Positions 40,256-50,086 of a stretch of DNA of 64,000 nucleotides are shown here, piece by piece. The translations under genes were made by a program, and so were the position numbers. How positions within the stretch are numbered: the stretch's first letter is position 1; each line of letters opens with the position of its first letter. Under the pieces are notes generated by a model. That model did no database searches, was not told where the DNA came from, and saw nothing but the letters and a program-made list of their open reading frames with translations. The stretch is from positions 17,842 through 81,841 of the forward strand of contig JAIBBY010000021.1 of the NCBI GenBank assembly GCA_019694455.1, written 5' to 3'. This DNA is from Pirellulales bacterium (GTDB taxonomy: Bacteria > Planctomycetota > Planctomycetia > Pirellulales > JAEUIK01).

Positions 40256-40510
40256 CTAGAATGGCGCCTCGACTACAAACGGAATGTTGATTTGGCCGGC
40301 GGCGGCGCCATGCGGCAGCACCACGCGCCGCGAGTCGCGTTCGCCGTCGACAATGACCAGCAACTCTCCCGCCGTCCCGGGCGCCAGTTCGCACGGCTTT
40401 GCGAAAACGAACGTGCGCCCGTTGGTCTTGGCCAACGGTATCTGTTCGCCATTGACGACAAAATAGCCCTCGACCGATGCCGAGTATCCGCCGTCGCGAA
40501 ATATGCCCAT
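40256..40510 (-). CDS. small beta-rich hypothetical protein
   Basis: An 84-residue product (ATG read from CAT at 40508-40510) with alternating hydrophobic strands: GYSASVEGYFVVNGEQIPLA and ELLVIVDGERDSRRVVLPHG. No signal, no known motif. It is convergent with the serine hydrolase (23 bp between stops). Its start codon shares the palindrome CATG with the start codon of the plus-strand gene at 40509, so the two genes abut head to head. Confidence 0.6.
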   Translation of the reverse strand: MGIFRDGGYSASVEGYFVVNGEQIPLAKTNGRTFVFAKPCELAPGTAGELLVIVDGERDSRRVVLPHGAAAGQINIPFVVEAPF

Positions 40511-41006
40511 GAGTGATCCAGTCAAGTTAGAACGAGCAGAACGCCATGTTAGCCGATTTTCATCCGACGCAAAGATCGCTGGTTATCTCGGTGGTGGCAC
40601 GGATGGCGAAGTCTGGAAAACAACCATTCCAACGGCAATCAAAGTTTTCGGATACAACACCGGCTACGAAAACGAGAAGTATTGCTACCAGCGCCTCGCC
40701 GATTGGGGACTGACCGACACCATCGATGGCTTTCAAGTTCCGCGGATGCTGACCTTCGATGACGAGCTCAAGACCATCGAAATGGAATTGATGCTCACGC
40801 CACCCTATATCATCGATTTCGCCAAAGTGCGGTTTAGCGATCCAGAATTTGCCGACGAAACCCAGCAATATCATGAGCGCGAATGCGAGGAACTGTTCGA
40901 GCACAACTGGCCGGCGGTCCAATCGCTACTCGCGACGTTGGCAAGCTACCAGATCTATTACCTCGACCCTAAACCAGGGAACATCATGTTTCCTGACATG
41001 AAATAG
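40509..41006 (+). CDS. protein-kinase-like mini-protein, C-terminally short
   Basis: A 165-residue product with a kinase-type N-lobe: glycine-rich loop GYLGGGTDGEVWK, the beta-3 Lys in TAIKVFGY, and near the C-terminus a catalytic-loop-like DPKPGNIMF. It ends ten residues later, before any DFG-type motif or C-lobe. It is therefore either a truncated kinase fold or one of the minimal kinase-like families. Codon usage is more AT-rich than in neighbours (for example AAAGTTTTCGGATACAACAC), suggesting recent acquisition. An alternative start is ATG 40503. A strong terminator follows. Confidence 0.6.
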   Translation: MSDPVKLERAERHVSRFSSDAKIAGYLGGGTDGEVWKTTIPTAIKVFGYNTGYENEKYCYQRLADWGLTDTIDGFQVPRMLTFDDELKTIEMELMLTPPYIIDFAKVRFSDPEFADETQQYHERECEELFEHNWPAVQSLLATLASYQIYYLDPKPGNIMFPDMK

Positions 41007-41031
41007 CTGCGCCCGCTCCCTCCCACTACAC

Positions 41032-41065
41032 AAAAAAACCCTCGGCGAAGCGCCGAGGGTTTTTG
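41032..41065. terminator. bidirectional intrinsic terminator between kinase-like gene and fusA
   Basis: AAAAAAACCCTCGGCG, a short loop and CGCCGAGGGTTTTT form a stem flanked by A and T runs on both sides, so it can terminate both the plus-strand gene and fusA, which converge here. Confidence 0.92.
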
Positions 41066-41089
41066 ATACTCAACAAGATTCTGCGCGCC

Positions 41090-43168
41090 TTACTTGGCGC
41101 CGACCAGCATCGCCTTGCGCTCGGCCACCACTTCGGTCTGGATGGACGGCGGCACGCGGCGGTACTTCGAGAACTCCATCGTGAAGGTCCCTTGTCCCTG
41201 CGTCAGGCTGCGCAGATCGGTCGAATAGCCAAAGGTTTCAGCCAGCGGCACTTCGCCTTCGATGGTCGCGATCAGTCCCTTCATCTCGGTCGCCACGATC
41301 ATGCCGCGGCGGCTGGTGAGATCGCCCACCACGTTGCCTTGGAACTGCGTCGGCACCTCGATCTCGATCTTCATGATCGGCTCCAGCAGCACCGGCTTGG
41401 TCTGCAGGAACGTCTCGCGGAAGCAGTTGCGGGCGCAGATCTGGAATGCCATGTCCGAGCTGTCGACGTCGTGATACGAGCCGTCGTCCAGCACCCCTTT
41501 GACGCTCACGATCGGGAAGCCGGCCACCGGTCCCTTGGAGAGCGAATCGCGAAAACCCTTCTCGACCGAAGGGATGTACTCCCGCGGAATGCGTCCGCCG
41601 ACCACGTTGTCCTCAAAGATGAAGGCCTCGCCTTCCTCCTCGGTCAGCACTTCGAGCTTGCCGACGATGTGGGCAAACTGGCCAGAGCCGCCCGTCTGCT
41701 TCTTGTGGCGGAAGTTGAACGCGGCGGCGACCGTCGGCGCCTCGCGGTAGCTGACTTTCGGGGCGCCGACCTCGACCTCCACGTTGTACTCGCGGCGAAT
41801 CCGCTCGACGTAGATTTCCAGGTGCAACTCGCCCATGCCGGAGATCAGCGTCTCGGCCGTCTCTTCGTCGGTCATCACGCGGAACGTGGGATCCTCGCGG
41901 CTGAAGCGCTGCAGCGCCTTGCCCAGCCGATCGACGCCATCGCGGGTGGTGGGAGTGACGGCCATCTTGATGACCGGCTCGGGGACGAACATCCGCTCCA
42001 GCGAGCAATACTTTTGCTCGCTGGAATAGGTGTCGCCGCTGGCCGAGTCGATGCCCATCACGGCCACAATGTCGCCGGCCGTGGCCTGCGGAATCTCTTC
42101 CTTCTTGTCGGCGTGGATGCGCACCAGGCGGCCGATGCGCTCCTTGCGACCAGTCCGTTGGTTGAAGTACGTCTCCCCCTTGGCGATCGTGCCTTGGTAG
42201 ATGCGGGTGAAGGTAAGCTGCCCGTACGGGTCGTCGACGATCTTGAAGGCCATGCCGACGAGCGGCTTTTTCGGATCGGGCTCGAGCGGAAACTCCTGCT
42301 CGTCGACCACGGTGCGGGCTTTGATCTTGCGATCGATCGGCGACGGGAGGTAGCGGATCACCGCGTCCAGCAGCGGCTGCACGCCGGCGTTGCGGTAGGC
42401 GGTGCCCATGAACACCGGCGTCATGTCCTGCTCTTGCACGGCGTGGCGGGTGATGTCGTGGATCAGCGCCTCGTCGATCTCTTCCTCGGCCAGCAGCTTT
42501 TCCATTAGCTCGTCGCTGTACATGGAGAGCGCTTCCAGCATGTGCTGGCGATACTCGGTGGCCTGCTCCTGGAGGTCGGCGGGAATCTCTTCTTGCCGCA
42601 CCTTTTCGCCGTTTTTGCCGTCGAAGTAGAGCGCCTTCATCGTGATCAGGTCGATCACGCCTTGGAACTTGTCTTCCTTGCCGATCGGAATCTGCATCAG
42701 CACCGCGTCGGCGTCGAGCTTCTCTTTGAGTTGCTTGGTCACTCGGAACGGGTCGCTGCCGGTGCGGTCCATCTTGTTGATGAACGCCAGCCGCGGCACG
42801 TGATAGCGCTTCATCTGGCGATCGACGGTGATCGATTGCGACTGCACGCCACCCACCGCGCACAAGACGAGCACGGCGCCATCGAGCACGCGCAAGCTGC
42901 GCTCGACTTCGACCGTGAAATCGACGTGGCCCGGCGTGTCGATCAGGTTGATCTGATGGTCTTCCCACTCCACCGTGGTGGCGGCGCTGGTGATAGTGAT
43001 GCCGCGCTCTTTTTCCAGTTCCATGTGGTCCATGGTGGCGCCTTCGCCCCGCACTTCCTGAATGCGGTGAATGCGGCCGGCATAAAACAGAATGCGCTCG
43101 CTCAGGGTCGTCTTGCCAGAGTCGATATGGGCCGAGATGCCGATATTGCGCAGTTTGCTGAGTTCCAT
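41090..43168 (-). CDS. fusA: elongation factor G, spdEFG1 (mitochondrial EF-G1-like) type
   Basis: A 692-residue translational GTPase for ribosomal translocation. The G1 motif reads AHIDSGKTT with Ser instead of the usual Ala, followed by [17 protein letters not shown], both typical of the mitochondrial EFG1/spirochaete-planctomycete spdEFG1 branch. G2 [13 protein letters not shown]3 DTPGH, G4 NKMD, domain [16 protein letters not shown] and domain [18 protein letters not shown] are all present. It is transcribed alone, not within an rpsL-rpsG-tuf operon. A second EF-G-like gene may exist elsewhere. Confidence 0.95.
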   Translation of the reverse strand: MELSKLRNIGISAHIDSGKTTLSERILFYAGRIHRIQEVRGEGATMDHMELEKERGITITSAATTVEWEDHQINLIDTPGHVDFTVEVERSLRVLDGAVLVLCAVGGVQSQSITVDRQMKRYHVPRLAFINKMDRTGSDPFRVTKQLKEKLDADAVLMQIPIGKEDKFQGVIDLITMKALYFDGKNGEKVRQEEIPADLQEQATEYRQHMLEALSMYSDELMEKLLAEEEIDEALIHDITRHAVQEQDMTPVFMGTAYRNAGVQPLLDAVIRYLPSPIDRKIKARTVVDEQEFPLEPDPKKPLVGMAFKIVDDPYGQLTFTRIYQGTIAKGETYFNQRTGRKERIGRLVRIHADKKEEIPQATAGDIVAVMGIDSASGDTYSSEQKYCSLERMFVPEPVIKMAVTPTTRDGVDRLGKALQRFSREDPTFRVMTDEETAETLISGMGELHLEIYVERIRREYNVEVEVGAPKVSYREAPTVAAAFNFRHKKQTGGSGQFAHIVGKLEVLTEEEGEAFIFEDNVVGGRIPREYIPSVEKGFRDSLSKGPVAGFPIVSVKGVLDDGSYHDVDSSDMAFQICARNCFRETFLQTKPVLLEPIMKIEIEVPTQFQGNVVGDLTSRRGMIVATEMKGLIATIEGEVPLAETFGYSTDLRSLTQGQGTFTMEFSKYRRVPPSIQTEVVAERKAMLVGAK

Positions 43169-43658
43169 GGCTACTGTCTCAAACGAAAAAGAACGGGCTG
43201 AAATGGTTTCCTAGTGAGCGAATTTTGCGCCAAGCGCACAACCTACACGCACGCGGCGTCGTCGGACGCCTTTTTCAAAAGGGGAACGCTAGCCCGGAGG
43301 ACCCAGGCAGGGGGGCCTGAAAGGCTCCCTCTCCCGATCCCGCGGACAAGGAGAGCTTCCAGGAAGGAACCCCGCGCAACGGCGGCACGCGCAAGGTGTC
43401 CTATATATTACTCATTTTCGGCCGGCGGCGAAGAGCAAATCTAGCCCGAAATTCTCCCGATTCACCAAAGTTTCACCGAACGGCCGCTACGGCGACTCAC
43501 TTATCTACGAACACTGGCCGGCTAAGTTCGCTAAGATCGACGCTTTAGGGTCTCCCCGACCAGTCGCCGCCAACCGCCTCAATCCGCCCCGACCGCGTGG
43601 CGCTGGCGCCCCCCCGCACGGGACATTTTGCACCGCGCCAGCCAGCCGCCGACCCCCC
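43169..43658. other. gene-free divergent region, fusA leader
   Basis: A 490-bp gap between divergent fusA and the metallophosphoesterase gene. On the minus strand an AT-rich TAATATATAGG about 230 bp before fusA is a possible -10 region, which would give a long leader with GC-rich inverted segments (GGAGCCTTTCAGGC, CCTGCCTGGGTCC). A 76-codon plus-strand frame at 43214 lacks any protein-like features and is not called. Confidence 0.45.
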
Positions 43659-44495
43659 ATGAAGCTCTTTGCCATCAGCGATTTGCACGTCGGCCACCCC
43701 GAAAACCGGCAGGCGATCGTCGACTTGCCGCCACATCCCGACGATTGGCTGATCGCCGCCGGCGACTTGGGAGACAGTCTCGAACAGATCGACGACGCGC
43801 TCGCGCTACTGACTGGGCGGTTCGCTCAGGTGATCTGGACCCCCGGCAACCACGACCTCTATACCGTGGAAGACGATGGCCCGCGCGGCGTCGACCGCTA
43901 CCAGCAGTTAGTGGAACTGTGCCGGCGCCGAGGCGTGCTTACGCCCGAAGACGACTACCCGCTCTGGCCGGGCGACGGGGGGCCGCACGTCATCGCCCCA
44001 ACCTTTGCGCTCTACGACTACTCGTTTCGGCCCGACGACGTGCCCGAGGGACGCGAAATAGCCTGGGCGCTGGAGAGCAACCTGTTTTGCTCGGACGAGA
44101 CCTATCTCTATCCCGATCCCTTCGCCAACCGCCGCGCGTGGTGCGCGGCGCGCGTCGAGTTGACCGAAGCCCGCCTGGCCGAAGTGGCCTGGCGGCACCC
44201 GCTGGTGCTGGTCAATCACTGGCCACTGCTGCGCGAGCATGCCAAGCTGCCCGCCGTGCCGCGTTTCTCCATCTGGTGTGGCACGCGGCGCACCGAAGAG
44301 TGGCATCGCCGGTTTGGCGCGGCGGTGGTGGTGTATGGCCACCTGCACATCCGCCGCACCACACTGCAAAACGATACGCGGTTCGAAGAAGTCTCGCTCG
44401 GCTACCCGCGCCAATGGCGACAGCGCCGCGGACTGCAATCGTACCTGCGCGAGATTCTGCCCGGCCCCAGCCGCAAAAGCTGGCTCCCCTGGTAG
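43659..44495 (+). CDS. calcineurin-like metallophosphoesterase
   Basis: A 278-residue enzyme with the full dimetal motif series: FAISDLHVGH, AGDLGDS, TPGNHDLY, LVNHWPL and YGHLHIRRTT. Cytoplasmic, no signal peptide. Family substrates include phosphodiesters, nucleotides and phosphoproteins, so the specific reaction is unknown. It is convergent with the PEGA lipoprotein gene, with six bases between stops. Confidence 0.92.
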   Translation: MKLFAISDLHVGHPENRQAIVDLPPHPDDWLIAAGDLGDSLEQIDDALALLTGRFAQVIWTPGNHDLYTVEDDGPRGVDRYQQLVELCRRRGVLTPEDDYPLWPGDGGPHVIAPTFALYDYSFRPDDVPEGREIAWALESNLFCSDETYLYPDPFANRRAWCAARVELTEARLAEVAWRHPLVLVNHWPLLREHAKLPAVPRFSIWCGTRRTEEWHRRFGAAVVVYGHLHIRRTTLQNDTRFEEVSLGYPRQWRQRRGLQSYLREILPGPSRKSWLPW

Positions 44496-44501
44496 CAGGC
44501 G

Positions 44502-45119
44502 TCAGCGCGGGGGCGGGGTCGGCAGCGGCACTGCGCCGGCTGGCACTGCGCCGGCGGGCATTGCTGGCGGCAAAGATTGTTGACTGGGGAGCACCGTGGC
44601 CGGGGCGGCGACCGGCGGGTTGCTGATATCGATGCGGCTGCCCATCCGCAGGTTCTCGGCCCGCTCGAGCAGTTGATCGATGGGGGTCAATCGCTGCGGG
44701 GTCATCTTAAAGGTCAGCGATCGCTCGTCGCGCATTTCGAACGGCACAAAGTTGTCGCTCACAAAATCGAGGGGCGGTATCTGATACCACGGCGGCAAAA
44801 AGCGGTGATCGACCGTCAACGTTTCGTAGCCATCCTTGACGATGCGAATCCGTCGCTTGCCGTAATAGGTGAAATAGCTCGAACACGGCGTCGTGCCAAT
44901 TTGGATATGGTCCACATAGACCAAGGCGCCCGGCGGATCGGTGCGAATGGTCAACCGGCGCTGCACACAACCAGTCTGCGATGCCGCCAACAGCAGCGCG
45001 GCCAGCCACAGCCAGCGCGCAATGCCAGCCGGCAGACGCGGCGCAAGACACCGAATTAGATGGCTGGCAATCACGGCGCGAGGGCAAGCACCAGGGCACC
45101 AATGGGACGCGGGGGGCAT
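44502..45119 (-). CDS. PEGA-domain lipoprotein
   Basis: A lipoprotein with signal ARWLWLAALLLAASQTGC and a PEGA-like domain directly after it (RLTIRTDPPGALVYVDHIQI then IVKDGYETLTVDH), used for cell-wall or surface contacts. The C-terminus is Pro/Ala-rich with a repeated PAGAVPAGAVP. The start is uncertain: ATG at 45119 (upstream GGGAGA at short spacing) or GTG at 45074, which gives a cleaner signal peptide. It is divergent from the PP2C gene. Confidence 0.75.
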   Translation of the reverse strand: MPPASHWCPGACPRAVIASHLIRCLAPRLPAGIARWLWLAALLLAASQTGCVQRRLTIRTDPPGALVYVDHIQIGTTPCSSYFTYYGKRRIRIVKDGYETLTVDHRFLPPWYQIPPLDFVSDNFVPFEMRDERSLTFKMTPQRLTPIDQLLERAENLRMGSRIDISNPPVAAPATVLPSQQSLPPAMPAGAVPAGAVPLPTPPPR

Positions 45120-45366
45120 TTCTCCCGCCAAAAATGGGCCGCGGAGTATAGCGATGGCCGCCCGCCGGCGGCCAGAGCGATTGAGGTCGCTGGCAATCCG
45201 GTCCTGGGGGCGTCGGCCACGGCGACAATCTTTCCCATTCCCACTGCCCCGCCAGACTTCCCGAGTTGCCGCCGGTGTGCAACTATGGCAGCTTGCCAGG
45301 CCAATGTAGAATCTGGGCGAGCAAGCCGCACTGCTCGCCATCAATTGTTTTGCAAGCGCCAACTTC

Positions 45367-46671
45367 ATGGATCACGAGTCAACCACGTGGCAGAGCGGCA
45401 TCAGCCATGCGGTCCGTAGCGACATTGGGCTGCGGCGCGCGAACAACCAAGACTCATACGCGGTGGCGCTGGCCAATAGCGAAGACGCCTGGCTGGCGCG
45501 CGGACACTTGTTTCTAGTGGCCGATGGCATGGGCGCGCACGCGGCCGGCGAGTTGGCCAGCAAGCTGGCGGCCGACGTCGTGCCGCAAACCTACCGCAAG
45601 CATGCCGAACTGCCGGCGCCCGACGCCATTCATCTCGGCGTGCAAGAAGCCAACAGCGTGATTCACGCCCGCGGTCAGGCCAACGCCGAATTTCACGGCA
45701 TGGGCACCACCGGCAGCGTGCTGTTGCTGCTGCCCCAAGGCGCGCTGGTCGCGCATGTGGGAGACAGCCGCGTCTACCGTCTGCGCGGACAGCAATTGGA
45801 GCAACTCACGTTCGATCACAGCCTGGCCTGGGAGATGATGTCGTCCGGCCACTTGAGCGACGAGCAGCTTCCCGCCTCGGTGCCGCGCAACATTATCACC
45901 CGTTCGCTCGGCCCGTCGCCGCAGGTCGAGATCGATCGAGAAGGCCCCTATCCGCTGGCGGTGGGAGACACCTTCTTATTGTGCAGCGACGGCCTCAGCG
46001 GGCAGGTGACCGACGACGAAATGGGGCAGATCCTGGTGACACTCGACCCCGAGGAAGCGGCCCAGGCGCTGGTCGATCTGGCCAATCTGCGCGGCGGGCC
46101 CGACAACATCACAGTGATCGTCGCCAAGGTGACCAGTCCCAGGCTCATCAGCCATGCCGACACTGGCTGGACCGCCGCGGCGGCAGAGAGCGAGTCGGCA
46201 GATTACATGCGGCTGCTGTTTTGGGGGATGTCGCTGGTGGCGCTATTTGCCGCGATGAGTTTTGGCGCCGCGCGCTACTGGGCGGCCGCTGGGCTCGGCG
46301 CCACCGTCGCCGCCGCGTTCGCCGCAGCGGCCTATGTCACGCATGGCGGGCGCCGTGCGCTGCAAGAGCATGTGGGGGGCGAGGCGCGTTATGGCCGGGG
46401 GCCCTATCGCACGCGGCATTGCCTGCCCGATCGCCGCGTGGCCGATGAGTTGGCCAAGATCGTGGGTCAACTGCGGCAGGCGGCGACGGACGGGAATTTT
46501 GCCGTCGATTGGAGCCGCTTTCGCGGTTGGGAAGAGGCCGCCGTGGCCGCCGCCGAACGCAGCGATTACGCCATTGCCATTCGCTCTTATTGCCGCGCCA
46601 TGAGCAGCATGATGCAACAGTTGCGCAATCAAAGTTCCGGCGGTACTTCTGCTGGCGCCGGGGCCAACTGA
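45367..46671 (+). CDS. PP2C-family serine/threonine phosphatase with membrane segments
   Basis: A 434-residue protein with the PPM/PP2C motif set: SDIGLRRANNQDSY, FLVADGMGAHAAGE, VAHVGDSRVYRLR, LLCSDGLSGQVTDD and RGGPDNITVIVAKV. Metal-binding Asp residues are all present. After ~280 residues there are one or two hydrophobic segments (LLFWGMSLVALFAAMSFGAA, AAGLGATVAAAFAAAAYV) and a cytoplasmic tail. It probably counteracts Ser/Thr kinases, which are abundant in planctomycetes. A TAGAAT -10-like element lies about 55 bp upstream. Confidence 0.93.
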   Translation: MDHESTTWQSGISHAVRSDIGLRRANNQDSYAVALANSEDAWLARGHLFLVADGMGAHAAGELASKLAADVVPQTYRKHAELPAPDAIHLGVQEANSVIHARGQANAEFHGMGTTGSVLLLLPQGALVAHVGDSRVYRLRGQQLEQLTFDHSLAWEMMSSGHLSDEQLPASVPRNIITRSLGPSPQVEIDREGPYPLAVGDTFLLCSDGLSGQVTDDEMGQILVTLDPEEAAQALVDLANLRGGPDNITVIVAKVTSPRLISHADTGWTAAAAESESADYMRLLFWGMSLVALFAAMSFGAARYWAAAGLGATVAAAFAAAAYVTHGGRRALQEHVGGEARYGRGPYRTRHCLPDRRVADELAKIVGQLRQAATDGNFAVDWSRFRGWEEAAVAAAERSDYAIAIRSYCRAMSSMMQQLRNQSSGGTSAGAGAN

Positions 46672-46722
46672 CAGCGGTGGCTTCGCCCCCGCGCCCAGTC
46701 CCCCCGCCCCGCGCGACTTCTC

Positions 46723-46752
46723 TTGCCTGTTTCATTTGAAGCCGGTTACACT
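46723..46752 (+). promoter_or_regulatory. sigma-70-type promoter for the histidine kinase operon
   Basis: TTGCCT (46723-46728), 18-bp spacer, TACACT (46747-46752), 23 bp before the kinase ATG, which itself has AGGAG seven bases upstream. Confidence 0.6.
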
Positions 46753-46775
46753 CCGGCCCCCATGCAGGAGCGACG

Positions 46776-48410
46776 ATGCTCCAGGGTTCCACTTCGCCGC
46801 GCGGCAAGGAGGTCGCGTTGCTCTCGCGCTGGCCCATTCGCAACAAGCTGCTCGTCGGACTGGCGCTATTGGTCGTCATTGTGGCGATTGCGTCGGGCAG
46901 CGGTTTGTATGGCCTCTATGCCTACAAGTGGATGGTCAAGAGCCTCAGCTCGCGGGCCAACGAGTTGCCGCTGACCACGGCGCTGATTCGCCACATGAGC
47001 GACTTGCGAGTGGTCTTCGCCGAGGCGCACGCCCGCCGCGGCGACGTCTACGTGGCCGACGATGCCGATCCGCTCGACGAGTTGTTGCGCCGCGATGTGA
47101 CACGGCGGTTGGCGACCATCCGCGGAGTGCTCGACCGCTATGGCAATCAGCTCGACTTCAACGAGTTTCGCGTGGAGACGATGAGCGCCGGCCGACACGA
47201 GCGGCGCACGTTCGACCAGATGCAGCGGCTGTTCGACACTATGTCGCGGCTCTGCGGCCAGAGCGATTGGCTGGCGCGCCCGGCCGATCGCGCGCGGCTC
47301 TACGTGTTGGCCAGCCAGTTGGAAGAGCTGGCCTGCAAGCTCCCCGCGATCCTGCACGAGCGCATGCAAGAGCTGGCCAGCGACGTGCGCGGCCAGTATC
47401 GCAGCCTCATCTATTTGAGCTGGATCACCACCATCATCGGCGGCCTGCTGTTGGCGCTGCTGGTCAAATTGTTCTACGACTGGATCTTTCGTCCGCTGCG
47501 CGTGCTCATCAAGGGTTCGCGGCGCGTGGCGCTGGGACAGTTCAATTACCGCATCGTGCTCGACTCGCGCGACGAGATGGCCGAATTGGCCGACGCGCTC
47601 AACGACATGACGGCCCGCTTTCGCTCGATTCGCGACGATCTGGATCGCCAGGTGCAAGAGCGCACCAAAGAGGTGGTCCGCAGCGAACGCTTGGCCAGCG
47701 TGGGTTTTTTGGCCGCCGGCGTCGCCCACGAGATCAACAACCCCTTGGCCTCGATCGCCATGTGCGCCGAATCGCTCGAAGGCCGGCTGACCGACGTGCT
47801 GGGCGAAGCTAATGGCGAGGGCGCCGTCGCCCGGCAATATCTGTCGATGATTCAGACCGAGGCGTTCCGCTGCAAGGACATCACCGAACGGCTGCTCGAC
47901 TTCTCGCGAATGGGAGACGTGCAGCGCCAAGACACCGAACTGCGCGAACTGGTGCAAGGCGTGATCGACATGGTCGGCCATCTGGGCAAATACCACGACA
48001 AGCAGATCGTGCTCGCCGCCGGACCGCCGGTCCATGCGCTTGCCAACGCTCAGGAAATGAAACAAGTGGTGCTGAATCTGCTCACCAACGCGCTCGACAG
48101 CATCGACACCGGCCAGCAGGTCGACGTGCGCTTGCAGGCCGAGCGCGACCATGTGGAGCTGCTCGTGGCCGACAACGGCTGCGGCATGCCCCCCGACGTG
48201 CTCGAACATTTGTTCGAGCCGTTCTTCACCCGCAAACGGGGCGGGCAAGGCACCGGCCTGGGGCTTTCGATCACGTATCGCATCATCGCCGATCACGGGG
48301 GGCGCATCACGGCGCACAGCGCCGGAACGGGACAGGGGTCGCAGTTTCGCGTCACGCTGCCGCGTGCCGCCAGCCAACAGGAGTCGCGCCATCGCTACCA
48401 AGCCGCGTAA
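46776..48410 (+). CDS. membrane sensor histidine kinase (HAMP, HisKA, HATPase)
   Basis: A 544-residue kinase. Transmembrane helices at residues ~22-45 and ~212-233 flank a ~165-residue periplasmic sensor region of helical character. HAMP follows at ~235-290 (FRPLRVLIKGSRRVALGQ), then a short coiled coil, HisKA with His318 in GVAHEINNPLASIAMC, N box NLLTNALDSI, G1 DNGCGMP and G2 GGQGTGLGLSITYRI. The 3' end overlaps the sigma-54 response regulator gene, so the two form a two-component pair of NtrB/NtrC-like type. Signal unknown. Confidence 0.94.
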   Translation: MLQGSTSPRGKEVALLSRWPIRNKLLVGLALLVVIVAIASGSGLYGLYAYKWMVKSLSSRANELPLTTALIRHMSDLRVVFAEAHARRGDVYVADDADPLDELLRRDVTRRLATIRGVLDRYGNQLDFNEFRVETMSAGRHERRTFDQMQRLFDTMSRLCGQSDWLARPADRARLYVLASQLEELACKLPAILHERMQELASDVRGQYRSLIYLSWITTIIGGLLLALLVKLFYDWIFRPLRVLIKGSRRVALGQFNYRIVLDSRDEMAELADALNDMTARFRSIRDDLDRQVQERTKEVVRSERLASVGFLAAGVAHEINNPLASIAMCAESLEGRLTDVLGEANGEGAVARQYLSMIQTEAFRCKDITERLLDFSRMGDVQRQDTELRELVQGVIDMVGHLGKYHDKQIVLAAGPPVHALANAQEMKQVVLNLLTNALDSIDTGQQVDVRLQAERDHVELLVADNGCGMPPDVLEHLFEPFFTRKRGGQGTGLGLSITYRIIADHGGRITAHSAGTGQGSQFRVTLPRAASQQESRHRYQAA

Positions 48411-49767
48411 ACCACTGCGTCTGTTGTTTGCCGACGACGAACGATCGCTGCAAGAGCTGATGAGCCTCGAGCTGCCGCGCTTAGGGCACGAAGTGACCGT
48501 CTGCCCCGACGGCCTGACCGCTGTCGCCGCGCTCGAACGCAACATCTACGACGCGATTCTCGTCGATCTCGATATGCCCGGCCTGCACGGCTTGCAGGTG
48601 ATTGCGCGGGCCAAGGAGCTGTCGCCCGACACCGAGGCGATCGTGCTCACCGGCAAAAGCTCTTTGGAGACGGCCGTGGGCGCGCTGCGGCATGGCGCCT
48701 TCGACTATCTGACCAAGCCGTGCAAGCTGGCCGAGCTCGATTCGCTGCTCGCCCGCGTGGCCGAAAAGCGCGAGCTGACCAACAAATATCGCGCCCTCAA
48801 ACATCAGTTGGAACGGATCGAAGGCAAGTCGCAACTGGTGGGTGACACTCGCCCCATGCAACGCTTGCGCGACCTGATCGCCAAGGTGGCGCCGACCAGC
48901 TCCACGGTGCTGCTGTTGGGCGAGACCGGCACCGGCAAGGAACTGGCCGCCCGCGCCGTGCACGACCAAAGCCTGCGCGCCGAGCAGCCGTTTGTGGCGA
49001 TCAACTGCGGCGCGCTGCCAGAGAGCCTGATCGAGAGCGAGCTGTTTGGGCATCGCCGCGGGGCGTTCACCGGCGCCGACGAGCATCGCGTGGGTCTGTT
49101 TGAGGTGGCCAACGGCGGCACGCTGTTTCTCGACGAGATCGGCGAACTGCCCAAGGGGATGCAGGCCAAGCTGCTGCGCTTTTTGGAGAGCGGCGAAATT
49201 CGCCGCGTCGGCGATAACAATTCGTTCACCGTCGATGTGCGCGTGGTCTGCGCCACGCACCGCAACGTCGAAGACATGGTGGCCCAGGGAGAATTTCGCG
49301 AAGACCTGATGTTCCGTATCAACACCTTCGAGATTCGCCTGCCTCCCTTGCGCGAACGCATCGACGATCTGCCGCGCCTGGCCGGCCACTTGCTGCGCCG
49401 CGTGCGCAGCGGCGTGCGGCCCGGGCAAGAGCCGTTCACCCCCGACGCCATCAAGTCGCTCGAAGCGCATCACTGGCCGGGCAACGTGCGCGAACTGGCC
49501 AACGTGATCGAGCACGCCGCCATCTTGTGCGAAGAGTTGCCGATCGACGCCGAACATCTACCGCAGCGGTTCGCCGCGCGTCGCATGGCGACGCCGTTCA
49601 AGCTGGTCGGCACGCAAACGCTGCGCGAGATCGAATTACAAGTGATCCAGCAAGTGCTGGAGCGCCACGGCGGCAACAAACCGCGCGCGGCCGAGGAGTT
49701 GGGCATCAGCCTGAAGACGCTTTACAACAAGCTGAATCAGGTGAACCAGCTTGAGCAATCGGCGTAA
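48364..49767 (+). CDS. NtrC-family sigma-54-dependent response regulator
   Basis: Receiver domain (LLFADDERS; phospho-acceptor Asp in [26 protein letters not shown]), AAA+ domain ([51 protein letters not shown]) and Fis-type HTH ([19 protein letters not shown]). About 467 residues from the GTG at 48364. The start is unclear: no ATG lies before the first receiver strand. The best-placed ribosome site (AGGAG at about 48380) precedes an in-frame ATC at 48391, not a normal start. It activates sigma-54 promoters when phosphorylated by the kinase encoded upstream. Confidence 0.92.
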   Translation: MPPANRSRAIATKPRKPLRLLFADDERSLQELMSLELPRLGHEVTVCPDGLTAVAALERNIYDAILVDLDMPGLHGLQVIARAKELSPDTEAIVLTGKSSLETAVGALRHGAFDYLTKPCKLAELDSLLARVAEKRELTNKYRALKHQLERIEGKSQLVGDTRPMQRLRDLIAKVAPTSSTVLLLGETGTGKELAARAVHDQSLRAEQPFVAINCGALPESLIESELFGHRRGAFTGADEHRVGLFEVANGGTLFLDEIGELPKGMQAKLLRFLESGEIRRVGDNNSFTVDVRVVCATHRNVEDMVAQGEFREDLMFRINTFEIRLPPLRERIDDLPRLAGHLLRRVRSGVRPGQEPFTPDAIKSLEAHHWPGNVRELANVIEHAAILCEELPIDAEHLPQRFAARRMATPFKLVGTQTLREIELQVIQQVLERHGGNKPRAAEELGISLKTLYNKLNQVNQLEQSA

Positions 49768-49856
49768 CGCCCGCGCGGCCTTCGATCTTCCACCTCGCCC
49801 CCACGGCGCAACTCCACAGTGCAGTCGCAGGCCTGCCAAGCCTCGCGCGAGTCAAT

Positions 49857-50085
49857 ATCAGCCTTCGCCCCCGCGCTAGCCGCGGGAGAAGGTGGCCGAT
49901 AGGCCGGATGAGGGGGCAAGCACTTCTGCTCTGCTAGTGCGGTGTGACAAGTAAGAACGTTGAAACGCCAAGGCGCAATGACGCCAAGACGCAGAGAGCA
50001 GAAAAGAGGACGCTTGTTGACGCGCCAGTGTATGTGCTTGGCCAACGGCCAAGCAGTCACCGTAGCCTAGGGCATCGCCCTAGTT
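49857..50085. repeat. composite of inverted dispersed repeats between convergent genes
   Basis: Fills the 319-bp gap 49768-50086. Family A in reverse is at 49857-49917 (GGGAGAAGGTGGCCGATAGG and CCGGATGAGGGGGC). A low-complexity block at about 49957-50010 has AACGCCAAGGCGCAATGACG and CCAAGACGCAG. Family B in reverse is at about 50021-50085 (GTGTATGTGCTTGGCCAACGG then CACCGTAGCCTAGGGCATCG). No gene is seen. It probably provides shared 3' ends for the response regulator gene and lexA. Confidence 0.7.
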
Positions 50086-50086
50086 G

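Noticed and set aside
41063..42508. 481-codon plus-strand frame opposite fusA
   Set aside because: Antisense of EF-G; begins inside the fusA terminator.
43214..43444. 76-codon frame upstream of fusA
   Set aside because: No ribosome site or domain; low-complexity Arg-rich product in a leader region.
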